31,074 nt of DNA from JAHCHG01 sp041745765 (GTDB lineage Bacteria > Acidobacteriota > Blastocatellia > Pyrinomonadales > Pyrinomonadaceae). Positions 21,613 to 29,164 of this stretch are shown here, piece after piece. Location: contig JBGTIH010000103.1 in NCBI GenBank assembly GCA_041745765.1, forward strand, positions 1 to 31,074, given 5' to 3'. Within the stretch, counting starts at the first letter, position 1. Every line of letters begins with the position of its first letter. The translations under genes were made by a program, and so were the position numbers. The notes beneath the pieces are model-generated. The model was not told where the DNA came from, made no database searches, and worked only from the letters and a program-made list of their open reading frames with translations.

Positions 21613-23340
21613 GTGAACGCAATTCTAAAAATAAAAGACGCAAGTGGCAGAGATTGGGAAGTCAGTTTGATTCCCGGCAACACTTACAGCATCGGCAGAG
21701 CAAGGGAAAACGACATCATCTTAAATGATCGGCGCGTTTCGCGGCGGCACGCCCATATTCAGGCGGAAAACGGAATATTTAAGATAATTGACGGTTTCTA
21801 CGAAAACGGCGTATTAAACCGCAGTGTTAATCGAGTTTTTGTTAATGGCACACCGGAAATCGAAAAAACTCTGCTGGCGGGCGATGAGATTGCCATTGGT
21901 GAAAGCCGTCTGAAATTTGCCGAAGTAAGCACGATACAACCCGTCAGCCAGCCTTCGGTCAATCAATCCGATGTTTACAGTAAAACACACGATTTTTCAA
22001 CCGGCGCAACAGAAATTCCGAGCGGAGTAAGATATGACGATCAGCCGCTCGGACATACGCAAATGCAAATTTCGCTCAACGAAATTATCGGGAAAAGCGC
22101 GGCAAGTCTTTCGGGTGAAACTGAATTTGCGACACCTGCCGAAGTTAAGGAATTGCGCCGAAAAGCTCAAATTTTGGAGATGCTCTATGAGATGAGCAAA
22201 ACACTTGGCACGGTTTTTGACTTGAAAGAAATATTCTTGAAGGCGACTGATTTGATTTTTCGCGGAACTCCGGCAGACAGAGTTGTTGCACTGCTCGCCG
22301 ATGAAACTTTGGACGGCAAGATTTTGGACTACAGTCTGTATCCGATTGCCGTCAAGGGACGCACCGCTAAATTGGAAGATGTGTCCGATAAACTGGCGAT
22401 CAGCCGGACGATTACGCAGAAGGTAATGCGCGACAAGGTCGCGCTTCTGTCGCAGGATGCCACGACCGATAAACAATTTCACGGAGCGGAATCAATCGTT
22501 ACACAAGGCGTTCGGTCAACGATCTGCGCTCCTTTGATAACCGAATCAAATGTTCACGGCGTAGTTTACGCCGACCGGCTCGATCCTTTTTCGACCTTTT
22601 CCCAAGACGATCTGGAATTAATCAGCGCGGTTGCAGCGCAAACCGCCGTTACGGTTGAAACGATCAAGGCACATAAACGTCTGGCGCGGGAAGAAGTGGC
22701 GCGGGCAAATTACAGCCGTTTTATGCCCGAATATGTTGTCAAACAGCTGCTTGAAAATCCCGATTCGTTTAGATTGGGCGGCGTTAATCAAACGATAACG
22801 GTTCTTTTCGCCGATATTCGCGGATTTACGACTTTTGCAGAAAAGGAAAACCCGGAAAAAGTCGTCGGGCTTCTGAATCGTTATTTTTCGGCAATGTCCG
22901 AGATAATTTTCGCTCACGGCGGAACGCTCGATAAATATATCGGCGATGGTTTGATGGCAATTTTCGGCGCACCGACGGCAACCCCGGAAGACGCGAAAAA
23001 TGCTTTGAAAACTGCGGTTACGATGCAAAAACGTGTTCAGGTTTTGAATCAGGAACTTGCCGTCGAAGGTTTCAAGCCCGTCAATGTCGGCATCGGGCTT
23101 CATACGGGCGAAGCAACAATCGGTTATATCGGTTCGGAACAGCGTTCCGAATATACGGCGATTGGCGACACGGTAAATATTGCGGCGCGGCTCGAAGCAA
23201 ATGCCGGAAGCGGACAAATTCTTGCCAGCGAAGCAACGGCAAAATTGGGCGGCGAGATTTTTACTTTTATTGCACGCGAACCGCTGAATGTAAAAAATAG
23301 GCTAGAACCAATATCGCTTTTTGAGGTAAAATGGAATTAA
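21613..23340 (+). CDS. FHA-GAF-adenylate/guanylate cyclase
   Basis: A 575-residue three-part signalling protein. An N-terminal FHA domain (~20-105) has GRARENDI, SRRHAHI and VNG, the phosphothreonine-binding residues. A Gln/Ser/Thr linker is followed by a GAF sensor domain (~185-350) ending in a coiled helix. A class III cyclase domain (~390-575) has metal-binding D401 (FADIRGF) and D445 (IGDGLMAIFG), K441 and T515 at the base-recognition sites, and N522 and R526 (VNIAARLE). The K/T pair fits adenylate cyclase. It has no membrane segment, so it is probably cytoplasmic and linked to Ser/Thr kinase signalling through FHA. The start is a GTG with no clear ribosome binding site. Confidence 0.92.
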   Translation: MNAILKIKDASGRDWEVSLIPGNTYSIGRARENDIILNDRRVSRRHAHIQAENGIFKIIDGFYENGVLNRSVNRVFVNGTPEIEKTLLAGDEIAIGESRLKFAEVSTIQPVSQPSVNQSDVYSKTHDFSTGATEIPSGVRYDDQPLGHTQMQISLNEIIGKSAASLSGETEFATPAEVKELRRKAQILEMLYEMSKTLGTVFDLKEIFLKATDLIFRGTPADRVVALLADETLDGKILDYSLYPIAVKGRTAKLEDVSDKLAISRTITQKVMRDKVALLSQDATTDKQFHGAESIVTQGVRSTICAPLITESNVHGVVYADRLDPFSTFSQDDLELISAVAAQTAVTVETIKAHKRLAREEVARANYSRFMPEYVVKQLLENPDSFRLGGVNQTITVLFADIRGFTTFAEKENPEKVVGLLNRYFSAMSEIIFAHGGTLDKYIGDGLMAIFGAPTATPEDAKNALKTAVTMQKRVQVLNQELAVEGFKPVNVGIGLHTGEATIGYIGSEQRSEYTAIGDTVNIAARLEANAGSGQILASEATAKLGGEIFTFIAREPLNVKNRLEPISLFEVKWN

Positions 23341-23366
23341 TTTGCAATTTGCAGTTTGCAATTTGC
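23341..23366. repeat. Direct repeat TTTGCAATTTGC after the cyclase gene
   Basis: TTTGCAATTTGC occurs twice (23341-23352, 23355-23366), separated by AG, immediately after the cyclase stop codon. It is a low-complexity intergenic word. The remaining ~175 bases to mreB hold no recognised element. Confidence 0.5.
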
Positions 23367-23543
23367 TTTTGTGATAGTTGCACGGATTGCAAGACTTGTT
23401 ATATCAAGTGTTTAGCAAAATCCAACATAAGTCTTACAAGTAAGAAATAAATTAAGTCGGGGTAAAAATAATCAGAATTTTGTCCAGGATTTATCTCTCC
23501 CGCTCCAAAATATAAGTCTGGCTTTGTTATAAATTAAAGTTTT

Positions 23544-24614
23544 ATGGGTTTAAAATCACTCAAAAAATACGTAACCGATTCAATGGCAATTGATATGGGA
23601 ACGGCAAACACGATTATCGCAGTTCAGGGGCGCGGCATCGTTTTTGATGAACCTTCACTCGTTGCGATCAATGAATTAACCGATGAAATCGTCGCTTACG
23701 GACAGGAGGCTTTCGATCTGCTCGGACGTGAAGGACGCGATATTACCGTTATGTCTCCGCTGAGCAATGGCGTAATTGCTGATTTTGAACGCACCAAAAA
23801 AATGTTGGCGCATTTTGTCAGGAAATCAAAAACCGGCGGTTCGCAAGTCGCTCTGCAAGCGGTAATGAGTATGATTTCCGATGTCACTCACGTCGAACAG
23901 AGAGCTTTGCTGAACGCTGCGGACGAAGCGCATATCGGCAAGGTTTATATGATGGAAGAAGGCTTAGCCGCCGCTTTCGGCGCGGGCGTATCTCCTGATG
24001 ACAAAAGAGCTTCGGCGATTATTGACATCGGCGCGGGAACGACCAATATCGCTTTTATCGCCAAAGGAACAATGGTTCATTCGCGTTCGGAACGCATCGG
24101 CAGCAACGAGATAAATCTGGCTCTGGCAACGCATCTGCGCCGTCATCGCGGGCTTCAGGTCGGAGCGGAAACAACGGAAAATCTGAAAACTCAATTTGCC
24201 ACGACCTATTTGCCCGAAGAAATTGATAAAACGACAATCGTGCGCGGACGCGATATGCAAACCGGAAGCCCGAATGCGGTCGAAATCACCATCGGCGAAG
24301 TTTATCCGGTGGTCGAAGGTATTGTCCGCCGCATTGCTCAGATTGTCAGCGACACTTTAACCGAACTCCGCCCGGAAGTTTCGGCGGATATTTATGATCG
24401 CGGCATCATAATGACCGGCGGCGGCGTACTTTTGCAAGGTCTTGATCAGTATTTGCGAAATTTTGTCAGCCTTCCGGTAACAATTGCCGACGAACCGCGC
24501 TACTCAACCGTCAAAGGACTTTTGAGTATGTTTGACGAACCCGAACTACTAGAAAGAGTTTCGCGTACCGAACTCCATTTTCTCCAAAACTCCGAAGTTC
24601 CGTTTGAGGCTTAA
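23544..24614 (+). CDS. mreB: MreB-family bacterial actin
   Basis: A 356-residue actin-like ATPase that forms membrane filaments guiding lateral wall synthesis. The nucleotide-binding motifs are phosphate 1 IDMGTANTIIAV, phosphate 2 IDIGAGTTNIAFI and the adenosine motif MTGGGVLLQGLD. EGLAAAFGAGV and IGSNEINLALATHLR also match the family. It begins with an amphipathic GLKSLKKYV, a likely membrane anchor. mreC, mreD, mrdA and rodA are not nearby (IS remnant downstream), so this is a stand-alone copy, perhaps a paralogue of an operon-borne MreB. Substitutions relative to canonical MreB (DMGTANTIIA for DLGTANTLVY; DIGAGT for DIGGGT) are mild. Confidence 0.92.
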   Translation: MGLKSLKKYVTDSMAIDMGTANTIIAVQGRGIVFDEPSLVAINELTDEIVAYGQEAFDLLGREGRDITVMSPLSNGVIADFERTKKMLAHFVRKSKTGGSQVALQAVMSMISDVTHVEQRALLNAADEAHIGKVYMMEEGLAAAFGAGVSPDDKRASAIIDIGAGTTNIAFIAKGTMVHSRSERIGSNEINLALATHLRRHRGLQVGAETTENLKTQFATTYLPEEIDKTTIVRGRDMQTGSPNAVEITIGEVYPVVEGIVRRIAQIVSDTLTELRPEVSADIYDRGIIMTGGGVLLQGLDQYLRNFVSLPVTIADEPRYSTVKGLLSMFDEPELLERVSRTELHFLQNSEVPFEA

Positions 24615-24648
24615 CTTTTACTAAGCTCGACTTTATCCAATTTAATAA

Positions 24649-25100
24649 CTGATGTTACGCAGAGTTAGTTTTTGCTTCTGCTGATTTTAATACTAATAGT
24701 TCGTTGAAAGCCGCCTTGACCGCTACGGCATAAAGTGCAGATTGATACCTTTGACGATGCGATTCGTCGTATGATCAAAATGCCAGGTAACCAGTTCACT
24801 TTCATCGGTATGTGGTTTGTGAACGATCACATTATCGAAAATCAGACAGGCATCGTCCGATTGATAGCGGCGAACCAGTGATTTAGCCGACTTCCATAAA
24901 TCACTCGAAGAAAACTCGTTACTTGAAAGCAAGCGCGTGAACTTATCGTGGCTGACTGCCGAATCAAGCAAATTCGATAACCCGGTCGCGCTGGCTTGTC
25001 CAAATGTAACTTGCAAATAATCGGTATATAAATCAAGTAATTTGTTCATCTGAAAAATAGTATCAAATTTCTGTTTAAATCGAATTTTGCGTAACATCAG
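24649..25100 (-). mobile_element. Internally deleted IS701-like insertion element
   Basis: A 452-bp element with perfect 13-bp inverted ends CTGATGTTACGCA (24649-24661 and, reversed, 25088-25100). It is flanked by a 7-bp direct duplication TTAATAA (24642-24648 and 25101-25107), so it arrived by transposition. It keeps only the first part of a transposase gene, so most of the interior has been lost. Family assignment rests on the transposase fragment. It landed 34 bases after mreB. Confidence 0.85.
24723..25049 (-). pseudogene. IS701-family transposase, C-terminal part missing
   Basis: An N-terminal fragment of about 108 residues from ATG 25049 (an upstream ATG at 25097 lies in the terminal repeat). 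It starts MNKLLDLYTDYLQVTFGQA and includes SHDKFTRLLSSNEFSSSDLW and LIFDNVIVHKPHTDESELV, the region of the first catalytic aspartate, then WHFDHTTNRIVKGINL. The frame then ends (HFMP stop) instead of continuing for about 200-300 more residues. It cannot be an active transposase, although a full-length relative could still move the element through its intact ends. Confidence 0.85.
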
Positions 25101-25263
25101 TTAATAATATATTTCTCGAATGTTTTACATAACAGAAATTTTTTCGGGCGGTGTGTGGTTTGCAGTCGGAATGGCGGAAAAGGCGAAGGAATTTGTCGTT
25201 GGCGAAGGAGAGATTAACAAGGAAATTTACCTGAAGATGGAGGCGAGCATCATTATTTTTTCG

Positions 25264-25941
25264 ATGAAACTTCTGACGACATTTTTAGCTTTTCTGCTGA
25301 TGGCTTGCACAATTTCAAAAAACCAGATGGATTATTCAAAAATTGCGAAAGAAATTATTGAGTTGCAAAATGCCGATTTGGAGTTGAGGGATAAACTTAT
25401 CCAAAATGGGCAGTTATCCGAAGGTTACAACAAGGAAATGGAAGCGTTGCATAACAGGCACGCGGAAAATCTGAATAACATCATTAATAAAATCGGTTAT
25501 CCGACCATTGAAAAGGTTGGCAAAGAAGCAAGCGATGCGGCTTGGCTGGTGATTCAGCATTCTATCGGACAGCCTGAATTTATGAAGAAATGTGCGGTTC
25601 TATTGGAAAAAGCCGTTGCTGAAAATCAAGCTGATGCGAAACATCTGGCATATTTAACCGATAGGATCGCGGTTTTTGAAGGACGGGCGCATCTTTACGG
25701 AACGCAGTTCGATTGGGACGAAAATGGAGAGATGAATCCGCAACCGTTTGACGATCTTGAAAAAGTAAATTTTCGGAGAAAAACCATCGGCTTAAATTCG
25801 CTTGAGCAGCAAACTGAAATCATCAGAAAACAAATTATTGCCGAAAATCAAAAGCCTCCGGCGGATAGAAAAGAGCGCACAAAACAAGCCGACGAATGGC
25901 GGAAAAAGGTCGGTTGGATTAAAATAAGCACCAATGGATAA
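25264..25941 (+). CDS. DUF6624-like lipoprotein
   Basis: A 225-residue protein with a lipoprotein signal (LLTTFLAFLLMAC, lipidated Cys at 15). The mature part has a helical stretch (AKEIIELQNADLELRDKLIQ) then the DUF6624-type core: IGYPTIEKVGKEASDAAWLV, QHSIGQPEFMKKC, AYLTDRIAVFEGRAHLYGTQF and NFRRKTIGLNSLEQQ. Its function is unknown. The frame is open 48 codons further upstream (to 25120), almost to the IS. ATG 25264 is preferred because it starts the signal peptide; the upstream part is not recognisable and might be a remnant of another gene. The ribosome binding site is weak. Confidence 0.75.
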   Translation: MKLLTTFLAFLLMACTISKNQMDYSKIAKEIIELQNADLELRDKLIQNGQLSEGYNKEMEALHNRHAENLNNIINKIGYPTIEKVGKEASDAAWLVIQHSIGQPEFMKKCAVLLEKAVAENQADAKHLAYLTDRIAVFEGRAHLYGTQFDWDENGEMNPQPFDDLEKVNFRRKTIGLNSLEQQTEIIRKQIIAENQKPPADRKERTKQADEWRKKVGWIKISTNG

Positions 25942-26034
25942 TGAAAAACGGATAACGTCAAAAAATCTCTAAAACATTTATTATTCATCCTTCTACGAAC
26001 TTTAAAATCCTATTCAATTACGTTTATTTCTTAT

Positions 26035-26910
26035 CTATTCCTTATCGTTTTCTTCCTCTTGAATTATTACGTCTTCGCCCTTCGCTTTTTTTTCAAATAC
26101 GGAATTGACGATGCCGCCGATTAAAATCACCAACGCGGTCAGATAAAGCCACAGCAGAAGGACGATAATCGCGCCGACCGAACCGTAAGTTTTCGAATAC
26201 GAATCGAAAAACTCCAGATAAAGACGAAATCCGAGCGATAAAATGATCCATAAAATAATCGCCGTGATCGCACCGGGCGTGATCCAATGCCAAGCCCACG
26301 GATCGTGATCCGGCGCGAAATTGTAAAGCAGCGCGAATGACAAAACGAGCGCAATGCCGACGATAAGGATAGAAAACGCCGTCAAAATAAAATACGAAGT
26401 AATCTCCAGACCGAACGGAAAAACCAAAAGATTGAGAAACTGTCCGCCGTAAAAAACGATGCCGAGCGCGAAAAAAACGAGCAGCGCGATGCCGAGCGTT
26501 AGCAGCAGGGAAACCAGTTTATATTTCCACCACGGACGCGTTTCCTTCAAATCATAAACGTCATTGAGCGCAATGCGAATATTATCCACACCGGCGGATG
26601 CCGACCACAAAGCGAGCAGCACGCCGAAAGTAAGTTTGCCGCCGCCGCCTTCGGTTGTTATTTCGTTGATTGTATCCTCGATCAACGTCATCGCCGACGG
26701 CGGCGCGATCTGCTGAAGGGCGATGAACAATTCTTCTTTGATGCCTTCCGCCGCGCCCAGAAAAAGCCCGATGATATTCAGCACAACTAGCAGCAGCGGA
26801 AACAGAGCAAAAATAAAATAAAACGCCACCTGCGACGCATTGGTTGTTACGTCTTTAGCAACGAAGTTTTCGTAAATCTTTTTCGCGTAGTCCGTGTAAC
26901 CGATTTCCAT
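26035..26910 (-). CDS. YihY/BrkB-family membrane protein
   Basis: A 291-residue inner-membrane protein of the YihY/BrkB (UPF0761) family with about six membrane helices. DVTTNASQVAFYFIFALFPL near the start and YKTYGSVGAI-like SYSKTYGSVGAIIVLLLWLY near the end are family hallmarks, and RPWWKYKLVSLLLTLG also matches. It ends in a charged cytoplasmic tail (VFEKKAKGEDVIIQEEEN). The role of the family is unsettled (once annotated as RNase BN, which is not supported). ATG 26910 was chosen because AGGGGAG lies 5 bases upstream; the 79-codon open stretch before it overlaps a decayed gene on the other strand. The gene stands alone. Confidence 0.9.
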   Translation of the reverse strand: MEIGYTDYAKKIYENFVAKDVTTNASQVAFYFIFALFPLLLVVLNIIGLFLGAAEGIKEELFIALQQIAPPSAMTLIEDTINEITTEGGGGKLTFGVLLALWSASAGVDNIRIALNDVYDLKETRPWWKYKLVSLLLTLGIALLVFFALGIVFYGGQFLNLLVFPFGLEITSYFILTAFSILIVGIALVLSFALLYNFAPDHDPWAWHWITPGAITAIILWIILSLGFRLYLEFFDSYSKTYGSVGAIIVLLLWLYLTALVILIGGIVNSVFEKKAKGEDVIIQEEENDKE

Positions 26911-27039
26911 ATTCTCCCCTTTACCGTTTTCTATAATATTCGCATTTTTGCAAAAAAAACTGAAAAACCGGAATCTCTTTTTTAGCATGTAGGTTTTAAC
27001 TTTTCTGTCACCGAACTGACATAATTCACAAAAAAATGG

Positions 27040-27165
27040 ATGAAGTTTCGGCTTGTCGAAGAAGAAAGCGAATATGTCGAGGAGATAAAACGCATTGGCG
27101 ATTGAGAAACCGTTTACATCAAATACGAAGAAGCGGGTTTGATTCATTTTTCTTGGATTTTATAA
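27040..27165 (+). pseudogene. Small decayed gene, possibly an antitoxin remnant
   Basis: From an ATG at 27040 the frame reads protein-like (MKFRLVEEESEYVEEIKRIG), hits TGA at 27103-27105, and then continues protein-like (ETVYIKYEEAGLIHFSWIL) to TAA at 27163. Around the TGA, GAGGAGATAAAACGCATTGG and GCGATTGAG closely resemble the antitoxin/toxin junction at 27418-27446 (GAGGAGTTGAAAAAGGTTGG and GCGATTGAA). It may be a duplicated antitoxin 3' end, or a small gene with one nonsense change. It is short, so the call is tentative. Confidence 0.4.
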
Positions 27166-27205
27166 TAATACGAAAAATGTTAAAATTTGGACTGAGGTTT
27201 TGTCT

Positions 27206-27445
27206 ATGTTAAAGACTTTAGAGGAAAAAACATCAAAAAACTTTGATAGCTGTGTCGTCGAAGTCCCGAAGGAATTTGCGCTCGCAAACGGATTTCCCGA
27301 AAAATGTTTTGTCAGTTTGACTCTGCGAAACGGCAAACTGGAATCGGAAATCGTCGAATATTCCGACAATGACGAATGCGAAGTCGAAGAATTTATCAAT
27401 GATTTTCCCGATCTTAACGAGGAGTTGAAAAAGGTTGGCGATTGA
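27206..27445 (+). CDS. Probable antitoxin of the Doc-type pair
   Basis: A 79-residue acidic protein that starts LKTLEEKTSKNFDSCVVEVP, has a beta-rich middle (KCFVSLTLRNGKLESEIV) and ends in an acidic helical tail (VEEFINDFPDLNEELKKVGD). It resembles small antitoxins with an N-terminal DNA-binding or dimer domain and a C-terminal toxin-blocking tail. I do not recognise the exact family. The antitoxin role comes from its overlap (11 bases) with the Doc-like toxin downstream. TGAGG lies 9 bases before ATG 27206. Such pairs usually repress their own promoter. Confidence 0.7.
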   Translation: MLKTLEEKTSKNFDSCVVEVPKEFALANGFPEKCFVSLTLRNGKLESEIVEYSDNDECEVEEFINDFPDLNEELKKVGD

Positions 27446-27830
27446 AAATTTCGTATATCTCACCGTTTCCGAAGCCGTCAAATTTCACGTTCTCTATATG
27501 CGGAAAATCGGCGAAACCCGCTTCGGAGTTTTCGACCGGAACTTGATCGAATCCGCACTCGCCCGCCCAAAACACGCCGCAATTTACGAAAACGCCGACA
27601 TCGTCCGCCAAGCCGCAACTTTGCTTTACGGCTTAATCAAAAATCACCCGTGGGAAGGCGGCAACAAACGCACCGCAACATTTTTAACCAATCTTTTCCT
27701 GAAAAAAAACGGCTGGCGTTTGGAAACAAGCGTTCCTGAAATTGTCGAACTGGTTCTAGCGGTCGAAGCAGACCTTTGGAACGTCGCCGAAATCGAAAAC
27801 TGGCTGCGTTTGCGCGGGAGAAAGATTTAA
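27435..27830 (+). CDS. Doc-like toxin of the Fic superfamily
   Basis: A 131-residue death-on-curing-type Fic protein. Doc toxins phosphorylate EF-Tu; other Fic proteins transfer AMP. Visible motifs are FVYLTVSEAVKFHVLYMRKI, LIESALARPKHAAIYENADI, QAATLLYGLIKN and the active-site loop HPWEGGNKRTAT (71-82), ending with EADLWNVAEIENWL. The Fic motif is HxFx(D/E)(G/A)NKR; here H71, N77, K78 and R79 are kept, but Gly (G75) replaces the acidic metal ligand and Trp replaces Phe. Activity may therefore be altered. The TTG start (27435) overlaps the antitoxin and has GAGGAG about 10 bases upstream. Confidence 0.85.
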   Translation: MAIENFVYLTVSEAVKFHVLYMRKIGETRFGVFDRNLIESALARPKHAAIYENADIVRQAATLLYGLIKNHPWEGGNKRTATFLTNLFLKKNGWRLETSVPEIVELVLAVEADLWNVAEIENWLRLRGRKI

Positions 27831-27848
27831 GTAGAAAACTTCGTCCAA

Positions 27849-28697
27849 TTATTTTATTTTTTCTATCCAACTTTGCTCAAATTTATTTTCAAATTCTTCA
27901 TCATTATCTGAACTAAAAACTCTCTTTATAAAAAATGGTTTCCGGCGATTGTCTTTTTGTAATCTAAAAACACCTTTTTTGTCTAAAGTGTAAAAATTGT
28001 AGATATGAGTTATTTCAAATCCGGGAGTATATGTGAAATCATTTGTTGTACTTAAAAAATCTATCGTTCTATTTTTCCCGAAATCATATAATCTGACTTC
28101 TTTGTCTATCCTGAAATCTCCAAAAAAGTTTGAAGATTTTGTTTTTAGATCATAAACCAGAAAAAAAGTAACGCTGCACATTAAACCGGTACAGAAATCA
28201 TGTCTTATTTCAATCCCGATCAACTTCCTGCCTTTAACATTGAAAAGCTTGATTTTATCCCAATTATTTACGATTTTGCCGTTAATTTTGTCGCTTCCGT
28301 TAGGATTGTTGAGCGATGATTTATCCTCCAACGTAATCAAATCATCATCAATTTTAAGTTCGGATGCTTCGAGTGAGTGAAACCATGTAATTTTATGATT
28401 TGAAACTTTAATCTCTTCCACTCTTTCTTTACGTGCGCCGTCGTAATCGTTCTCTATTATCAGCGAAGGTTTTATCTCACGGCGATCAAAATAGTCTTCT
28501 AGTTTTTTCGCAACTGCGTCTTTATTTCGATCAGTTTCAGGTAATTGAATTTCCTCTTCTTCAATAGGAGGTTTCGGAATTTGATCTTCCATAACCGGAA
28601 TTAAAGGAATCGGCGTTGGAGTCGGTGAAGCAACCTTGGCTTGTTGAACAGAACAAGCTGTAAGTAAGGTCAGAAAAATTAATACAAATACTTTCAT
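27849..28697 (-). CDS. Lipoprotein of unknown function
   Basis: A 282-residue protein with a lipoprotein signal (VFVLIFLTLLTAC, Cys at 15), a Thr/Pro spacer (SPTPTPIPLIPV), an acidic segment, and a beta-rich body (LFNVKGRKLIGIEIRHDF, SVTFFLVYDLKTKSSNFFGD, EITHIYNFYTLDKKG). I do not recognise a domain. ATG 28697 was chosen because AGGAG lies 5 bases upstream. It converges on the Doc toxin gene with an 18-base gap. It is probably anchored in the periplasm or outer membrane. Confidence 0.8.
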   Translation of the reverse strand: MKVFVLIFLTLLTACSVQQAKVASPTPTPIPLIPVMEDQIPKPPIEEEEIQLPETDRNKDAVAKKLEDYFDRREIKPSLIIENDYDGARKERVEEIKVSNHKITWFHSLEASELKIDDDLITLEDKSSLNNPNGSDKINGKIVNNWDKIKLFNVKGRKLIGIEIRHDFCTGLMCSVTFFLVYDLKTKSSNFFGDFRIDKEVRLYDFGKNRTIDFLSTTNDFTYTPGFEITHIYNFYTLDKKGVFRLQKDNRRKPFFIKRVFSSDNDEEFENKFEQSWIEKIK

Positions 28698-28703
28698 AAA
28701 CAC

Positions 28704-29164
28704 TCCTGATTTTCATCAATCTAAAAACAAAGGCGAAATTTTACATTTCATTGTTATTTACATTTAGAAAAAAACATACGTGGAAAGCCACATCTGAAAA
28801 TTTCACAAGTTAATGGAATTTGTTGAATACTTTGTTGAATACTTTAAACAAATCAGAAAGGACGAACCCGAAACTTCACCTTTCATCTTTCCAATTCGAT
28901 TTTCAAATTTACGCTGAATAAGTCTTTTGCAATGTCGAAAATCTGATGGTTCGATTGTGTAATACCTGATTTATTTGGGAATTGAATAATAAAACGGGAA
29001 TATTTTTAACTTTGGTAATTTACGTTTTGAATCAAAGTTGACTAGAATAGCGTTAATTGCCGATTATCCTTAACAGATATTGTGTTTTAACCGCAAACTG
29101 TTATTTGGTGATCGAAAAAAAGTTCTAACGAATATAATAATCTTAAATAAAAACAAGCAACAAA
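28704..29164 (+). other. Gene-free stretch before the isocitrate dehydrogenase gene
   Basis: About 460 A/T-rich bases. A 34-codon frame (28813-28917) contains a 12-base tandem duplication GTTGAATACTTT (28822-28845) encoding VEYFVEYF; no ribosome binding site is visible and I do not call it a gene. TTGACT (29038-29043) with GATTAT (29062-29067, 18-base gap) could be a promoter for the dehydrogenase gene. No RNA gene was recognised. Confidence 0.4.

Noticed and set aside
22618..23217. 199-codon open frame on the minus strand
   Set aside because: It is antisense to the cyclase domain, whose catalytic motifs are all on the plus strand.
26911..27147. 79-codon N-terminal extension of the YihY-family gene
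   Set aside because: Cys/Phe-rich, not family-like, and the internal ATG at 26910 has a good ribosome binding site.
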